From positions 1 to 55,934 of the forward strand of contig JACQXR010000034.1 in the NCBI GenBank assembly GCA_016208585.1: DNA of 55,934 bases, given 5' to 3'. This DNA is from a candidate division TA06 bacterium (GTDB lineage Bacteria; Edwardsbacteria; AC1; EtOH8). A program made the position numbers and the translations under genes. Shown in pieces: positions 51,856 through 55,934 of this stretch. The notes under the pieces are model-generated. The model was not told where the DNA came from. It searched no databases and saw only the letters and a program-made list of their open reading frames with translations. Every line of letters begins with the position of its first letter. Position 1 is the first letter of the stretch.

Positions 51856-52593
51856 TCAATCCAGAGGAGCCGCGGCCGCGGTCAGGGCCAGCACCTGCGA
51901 GGCACCGGCAGCCAGAAGAGACGAGGCGCATGATCCTATGGTGGCTCCGGTGGTCAGCACGTCGTCTATCAAAATTATGCGCTTGCCCTTGACTAATTCC
52001 GGCTTCTTGACGGTAAAAATATCCCTGACATTTTCCAGCCGCTGCTGTTTGTTAAGCTTGGTCTGGGTCCGGTTATGCCTGGCTCTGAAAATTATTTTTT
52101 CGGGGCAGGGCTTGTTCAAAAGCTTTCCCAAAGCCTGAGCCAGAAGCTGGGCCTGGTTGTAGCCCCGCTCCCTTTTGCGGGCCGGATGCAGCGGCACCGC
52201 CAGTATCAGATCGGCCGTTTGGTAATGGCCCGCCCCGGCCAATAACTGTTCCATGTAACCGGAAAACTTCTTTACCACCGAACGGCGGTCCGAGTATTTC
52301 AGGAGATGGATCGCATCGGCCAGCGGCGCCTTGAAAGGCCCGATGACCCGAATGTCGGCGCAGGCCCAGTCCGGGACCCTGCACTTGGGGCAAAGCAGGG
52401 GAGCTTGATCTTCAGATACCGACGGCACCTGCATCCCGCAGCGCTGGCAACTTTGGGCTTCCCATCTTTCCAGGGAATCCCAGCAGGTATCGCAGATCAA
52501 TCCGCTCTTTTGCTGCAGCATATTCTTGTGGCAGGAAGCGCAGAACGGGGGAAAGATGAAATTCAGCAGGCTGTGAAATAGTGATTTGAGCAT
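51856..52593 (-). CDS. comF: ComF family phosphoribosyltransferase-like protein
   Basis: A 245-residue protein with an N-terminal zinc ribbon (CASCH, CDTC, CQRCG, CPKC) and a type I PRT domain with the PRPP motif IILIDDVLTTGAT near residue 205. ComF-type proteins are needed for natural transformation, handling incoming single-stranded DNA. Together with the type IV pilus genes in the window, this hints at a competence route. The 220 bp between it and the phosphofructokinase promoter hold only AT-rich repeat-like text. Confidence 0.93.
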   Translation of the reverse strand: MLKSLFHSLLNFIFPPFCASCHKNMLQQKSGLICDTCWDSLERWEAQSCQRCGMQVPSVSEDQAPLLCPKCRVPDWACADIRVIGPFKAPLADAIHLLKYSDRRSVVKKFSGYMEQLLAGAGHYQTADLILAVPLHPARKRERGYNQAQLLAQALGKLLNKPCPEKIIFRARHNRTQTKLNKQQRLENVRDIFTVKKPELVKGKRIILIDDVLTTGATIGSCASSLLAAGASQVLALTAAAAPLD

Positions 52594-52637
52594 CTGGCGA
52601 TCGAAGCTACGCTGGACTGTTTGAACTCATCCCCTGC

Positions 52638-52661
52638 CCCCTTCTCTTTCCAGAGAAGGGG
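52638..52661. repeat. Small palindrome CCCCTTCTCT/AGAGAAGGGG
   Basis: Perfect 10-bp arms around TTCC, between comF and the outer-membrane protein gene. It lacks a T tract and looks like a dispersed palindrome. Confidence 0.75.
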
Positions 52662-52711
52662 AATGAAAGGGGTTGAGTTATTATACGTTTTTAAAAAAGT
52701 GAAGTCAGGTT

Positions 52712-52753
52712 AAAAACAAAGGGAAAGCAAGAATCTTTTCTCGCCTTCCCTTC
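52712..52753 (-). terminator. Terminator of the outer-membrane protein gene
   Basis: Minus strand AAGGGAAGGCGAGAA and TTCTTGCTTTCCCTT form a 15-bp stem with two G-U pairs around AAGA, followed by TGTTTTTA. Confidence 0.85.
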
Positions 52754-52772
52754 TCTCTGTTTTCAGCCGGAG

Positions 52773-54062
52773 TTAAAAGTTAAATTTTAAAGCCAGCCTG
52801 GTGGAAAACTTCTTCCTGGTCAGATAGCTGTCGTCGTCCTGTTTTTCATAAGCGACTTGATACGTAAGATACATCCACAGCTTCCAATAAGCCTGGTAGC
52901 CGATATCGGTTGTTACCAGCATGTTCTCTTTTTTGGCGAACAGGTCTGACAGGCTTTGGATATTCTTCTGGTCGTAATAGGCCCGGACATCGCCCTTGGG
53001 AATCAGGTCCGGGGCGTTGGCCTCGATGTGCAGGATGCCGGTGCTGTCCGCTCCCCGGGTCTTGTAACCGCTGCCCATGATCCGGACTTTGCCTATGACG
53101 TTGCCCGAGATCTCGCCGTAGGTGCCGTTCCTGGCCTCGGTGACCTCGTTTATCGATGCGCTCTTCCATGTTGGAATGGAATCCACCACCCGGAAGCGGT
53201 CCACTTCGTAGAACATGTCAAAATACTGAGGGAGGAATCTCTGTCCCAGGAAGCGTTGCTCCAGTTTGGCTCCCAAGGTTACTGCGTTGCCGGGGAAAGA
53301 AATTAGGGCCGAAATGCCAACCGCACTGCCATGTCCGAACTCTTTTATCTGGCCGAAATCGTAATAGATCCGGCTGGCCAGGATGCTGATATTGATGATG
53401 GGCAGCCCCAAGTCGGCGCCGAAGGCAGTCACACCATCCTTGTTGGCCTTGTCCTGGTCGGGGTCAACGTCGCTGACCACCGTTCCGCCTAATTCAAACC
53501 CTTTGGCGATGGGGATTCCGGTGTTGGCCAGGGGGCAGACGAAGCCCCGGAAACCGTAAAGCTCGGACCGCCCGAAGTTGGAGATCATGGACTGGAAGCC
53601 GAACATGGTCGGGGCATCTCCCCAAGGAAACTTCAGATTAAGCTCCATCCCGATCTTGCGGTTTAGATCGTCGGCCCGGTTGTTGTAGTTGTTCATTAAA
53701 AAGCCGTTGCCCAGAGTGGTGGCATCCAATGCTCCCACCCGGGTGTAGAACTTGTCCGGCTTGCTGCCCCAGCTGATATAGCGGACTAACCGCGCCATCT
53801 TGCTGGCCGGCTTCCATTCATTCTTACGCAGGTTGCCGTCTTTGTCTATCAGCAAAGTTACGTCCAGGCCCACCCCCAGCTTGGAGAACCTCAGCTCCGG
53901 CGCCAGCTGCAGGGTAAAATAGGGTTTTCCGTCGATCATGGTGAAGCCCAGGCCTCCGGTGAAGCTGGAAGTGCTGTCATTGACGGCCCCGGGCAGGACC
54001 TGGGCAAAACCGGTGCCTAGGGCGGCAGCCAGAATAAGAACTAATAATAGAGTCTTTTTCAT
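52773..54062 (-). CDS. Predicted outer-membrane beta-barrel protein
   Basis: A 429-residue protein with a clear signal peptide (cleavage near GFAQ, residue 21) and many short alternating strands ending in an aromatic C-terminus (STRLALKFNF), typical of outer-membrane barrels. No family is recognised; a porin-like role is inferred. Expression is likely high: perfect consensus promoter, AGGAG before the ATG and a strong terminator. It forms a single-gene unit. Confidence 0.75.
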   Translation of the reverse strand: MKKTLLLVLILAAALGTGFAQVLPGAVNDSTSSFTGGLGFTMIDGKPYFTLQLAPELRFSKLGVGLDVTLLIDKDGNLRKNEWKPASKMARLVRYISWGSKPDKFYTRVGALDATTLGNGFLMNNYNNRADDLNRKIGMELNLKFPWGDAPTMFGFQSMISNFGRSELYGFRGFVCPLANTGIPIAKGFELGGTVVSDVDPDQDKANKDGVTAFGADLGLPIINISILASRIYYDFGQIKEFGHGSAVGISALISFPGNAVTLGAKLEQRFLGQRFLPQYFDMFYEVDRFRVVDSIPTWKSASINEVTEARNGTYGEISGNVIGKVRIMGSGYKTRGADSTGILHIEANAPDLIPKGDVRAYYDQKNIQSLSDLFAKKENMLVTTDIGYQAYWKLWMYLTYQVAYEKQDDDSYLTRKKFSTRLALKFNF

Positions 54063-54112
54063 GTCGGGCTCCTGATAAAATTGATGGTTGTTGTTAGCAA
54101 ATATTTCCTTTT

Positions 54113-54141
54113 ATTATACTATAATAGCCTTTATCTGTCAA
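54113..54141 (-). promoter_or_regulatory. Perfect consensus sigma70 promoter of the outer-membrane protein
   Basis: Minus strand TTGACA (54141-54136), 17 bases, TATAAT (54118-54113). Confidence 0.92.
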
Positions 54142-54195
54142 CTCCAAATATGAAAATAAAAAGACTTGCCAGGCCTTTATGGCCCATGGAATCCA

Positions 54196-54225
54196 AACAA
54201 AAAGACCAGACTTTCGCCTGGTCTT
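54196..54225 (-). terminator. Terminator of tRNA-Phe
   Basis: Minus strand AAGACCAG (54225-54218) and CTGGTCTT (54209-54202) around GCGAAAGT, followed by TTTGTTT. Confidence 0.88.
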
Positions 54226-54228
54226 AAA

Positions 54229-54304
54229 TGGTGGCACGGGACAGAGTTGAACTGCCGACGCAGGGATTTTCAGTCCCTCGCTCTACCGCCTGAGCTACCG
54301 TGCC
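54229..54304 (-). tRNA. tRNA-Phe (GAA anticodon), CCA encoded
   Basis: Acceptor GGCACGG/CCGTGCC, D arm AGCTCAGGCGGTAGAGC, anticodon stem AGGGA/TCCCT around CTGAAAA giving GAA, T arm with GTTCAACTC, discriminator A and encoded CCA. All stems are intact. A GIY-YIG reading frame runs into its 5' half. Confidence 0.96.
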
Positions 54305-54544
54305 AACTATCTATTATTTCTTGAACGGCCTCATGGCTTTTTAAGGATTTTAAATATTTTCCCCTTAAAAGAGCAGCCGACTTGTCCGAAAATGTTTCAG
54401 TATATACTATCTCCAAAGGCCTGCGATATCTTGTGGCTATAACGCCGCCAGATTTAAAAGCCTTACTTGCAAACACGCTGTGCTGCCTATGTAAAATCTT
54501 TTATCCTTCAGGCTCCGAAGCACGTATACAAAATATTCATTCAT
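54270..54544 (-). pseudogene. GIY-YIG nuclease remnant abutting tRNA-Phe
   Basis: From ATG 54544 the frame encodes MNEYFVYVLRSLKDKRFYIGST, the GIY-YIG core with the two tyrosines. It stops soon after (LLNLAAL). A second frame continues as SGGVIATRYRRPLEIVYTE, FSDKSAALLRGKYLKSLKS, the conserved second half with Arg and Glu. The junction near 54465 lacks about three codons (LKEHN region). The second frame has no stop of its own and reads into the tRNA, ending at 54270. Small YhbQ-type proteins of this kind have about 85-95 residues. Confidence 0.82.
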
Positions 54545-54547
54545 TTT

Positions 54548-54601
54548 AACTGCCGACGCCCCCGATTTATCGGGGCGCCCTACCGCCTGAGCTACCGTGC
54601 C
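54548..54601 (-). pseudogene. Truncated tRNA-Phe copy with a replaced anticodon arm
   Basis: Minus strand 54601-54548 repeats the tRNA-Phe 5' acceptor strand and D arm (GGCACGGTAGCTCAGGCGGT). It then has the palindrome CCCCGATAAATCGGGG in place of the anticodon arm, and continues with GCGTCGGCAGTT as in the real tRNA. It stops inside the T arm, four bases before the GIY-YIG start. It cannot be a working tRNA. Confidence 0.85.
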
Positions 54602-54706
54602 GCTTTCCTATATATTATTATTCTTAATTCTTCATTGAGGCTTTACGCATGTCGGAATGAATATTCATACACTGGAAAGCTCTACCTGTAAGCTCTTAGA
54701 CTTCCC

Positions 54707-55753
54707 TCACTCTTCTCTCTTTCCAGTCATTTTCTGTATGGTGATGACGGTTTTTGCGCTGCCGCCGAACATGGTGTTTGGTTCGATAACGATACCCTCA
54801 TCGGGCATAGGCAGTTTTCCTTTGAGCGGAATCATGTATCGGCCCCCCTGAGCGGCCGGCTTGATCTTCAGCTTTTGTCCATAGAAGGCGGCGACTTTGG
54901 ACGGTGGATCCGTTGTGAGATACAAATACATTGCATAATCGTTGCCGGCCGACATGCCGGCAGAAGCGTCTGCGTTAAATTTAGCGCCGGGATACACAGG
55001 AGCGCCAAGGTCCTTTGCAGTTGGTGGCTTACTTTTTAGAGACTTAGCTCGTTCCTCGACCTCCTTGTCCATTTGCACCTCGGTCTCTTCCCGCACTGCC
55101 TCCTCCGACTTTTCAGTCGTGGCGGTAATCCGGATGCTTGTGGCCGTCGCATATTTCTTCGGCGCCAGCACCAAACTCTCGTCCATGATATTTATGTAAA
55201 AGGTGGTGAGATCATTGTTGCTCTCCTTCTGATACCAACTAATCCAGCCGGCTTCGATCCATTTCCCGGGTGCGCGCGGTTTCCGATTTTTCATCAGGCT
55301 CTGTTTCATCCAGGTGCCTGTATGTTGGGTTAATCCAGATCCGGAGAAACATCCCTCGGGTTCATAGTTAGCGTCGTCAAAATCCTCATCCGTATAGTAG
55401 TCAATTCGATGCACTACTGGTGATATTGCACCTCGTTCGAGTCCTCTTGGGTCTATATCTGGCGCCCCCTCTTTTGCGCCAATCTTCTGAAGATAGAAAC
55501 GGAACACTTCCTCCGGCGATGCGCTCGTTTTGTACACCTTCAACACACCGCTTCGCACATTCGGACTGATCTCCCCACCCTGTTCGCTCTTCAAGGCAGA
55601 CTCTTTGTCCGTATCACGGACTGCGCCGGGAAAAACTGGTATCTCCTTTTCTGACTTTGGCACCTGAGCAGCAAGACGCGAAACACTGCTTACAGAAATG
55701 AATAGTACCCAAAGCAGAACTGATCCAGCTGCGATAATTCTTTTTGCACTCAT
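54707..55753 (-). CDS. Secreted protein with duplicated VYPGA-type domain
   Basis: A 348-residue protein with a signal peptide (about 1-30). The pattern P-V-(F/Y)-P-G-A, later Y-x-(T/K)-(T/S)-x-(D/S)-P-x-x-V-x-x-F-Y-x-x-K(L/I), occurs twice, at about 39-100 and 245-320. This suggests a duplicated domain separated by a charged middle. AAGGAGG lies before the ATG. Function unknown. The remaining 180 bases to the window end contain no clear gene. Confidence 0.75.
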   Translation of the reverse strand: MSAKRIIAAGSVLLWVLFISVSSVSRLAAQVPKSEKEIPVFPGAVRDTDKESALKSEQGGEISPNVRSGVLKVYKTSASPEEVFRFYLQKIGAKEGAPDIDPRGLERGAISPVVHRIDYYTDEDFDDANYEPEGCFSGSGLTQHTGTWMKQSLMKNRKPRAPGKWIEAGWISWYQKESNNDLTTFYINIMDESLVLAPKKYATATSIRITATTEKSEEAVREETEVQMDKEVEERAKSLKSKPPTAKDLGAPVYPGAKFNADASAGMSAGNDYAMYLYLTTDPPSKVAAFYGQKLKIKPAAQGGRYMIPLKGKLPMPDEGIVIEPNTMFGGSAKTVITIQKMTGKREE

Positions 55754-55934
55754 CTCTTCCTCCTTTCATTGATAGGTTAATATGGGGCTGTTTTTTAACC
55801 TCAAAAATGCGCAATATGCAACAAAAAACCTCCCAAAGCATTGTAAATACTGATTCCGTATTTTAGGGTCACTTACAAAAACGATCCAAATTGTAGATTT
55901 TCCGGTTGAGCATTTTATGAACCTGCTCAAACTC

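Overview
The window reads as chromosomal DNA of a Gram-negative, probably uncultured bacterium related to the Fibrobacterota-Chlorobiota-Bacteroidota (FCB) side of the tree, such as the candidate lineages around Edwardsbacteria or WOR-3. The pointers are a type IX secretion (T9SS)-type locus with PorU-like C25 peptidase, PorV-like barrels and C-terminal sorting domains, outer-membrane biogenesis genes, and type IV pilus parts next to ordinary housekeeping genes (der, plsY, gpsA, leuS, rimO, dgt). The lineage is inferred, not proven. TGA is used as a normal stop.

Layout. 1-4.4 kb: a TPR-GAF-sigma54 activator (cut by the window edge), then a sigma54-type promoter in front of a 46-residue exported peptide and several tiny ORFs. 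4.6-8.3 kb: a hybrid histidine kinase, small unknown genes, an alpha/beta hydrolase, two arrays of degenerate heptamers and an orphan T9SS sorting-domain remnant. 8.4-17.2 kb (+ strand): DUF218, DedA, der, plsY, gpsA, a frameshifted yfiH, a MerR regulator and leuS, which carries a heptamer microsatellite. 17.5-23.5 kb (- strand): a pilin-like protein, GH57 glycosidase, TPR protein, a wrecked PHP/PorV chimera, a PorV-like gene and tRNA-Arg.

23.7-40.3 kb (- strand): one long operon of seven overlapping or tightly spaced genes: C25 peptidase, PorV-like barrel with a roughly 500-residue insertion, M6 metalloprotease with a sorting domain, DUF5683 protein, beta-propeller lipoprotein, large SprA-like outer-membrane protein, BamA/TamA-like protein. 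It starts from a near-consensus promoter followed by a roughly 200-nt leader with nested helices, a terminator hairpin directly before the first ATG, and a 10-bp antiterminator pairing that excludes one of the nested helices. This riboswitch-like attenuator is the strongest candidate for an undescribed system here. A second hairpin buries the Shine-Dalgarno of the lipoprotein gene inside the operon.

40.6-46.8 kb (- strand): dgt, a frameshifted PilB/GspE ATPase, thioesterase, PLD-like protein, rimO and prepilin peptidase in one tight operon. 47-52.6 kb: a lipid A-type acyltransferase, a DUF362 ferredoxin-like protein, an array of eleven to twelve ACC-NN-GGT palindromes on a 21-bp pitch, a pyrophosphate-type phosphofructokinase fused to a cyclic-nucleotide-binding domain, and comF. 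52.8-55.9 kb: an outer-membrane protein with a perfect consensus promoter, tRNA-Phe, a broken GIY-YIG nuclease lying between that tRNA and a truncated tRNA copy, and a secreted protein with a duplicated domain.
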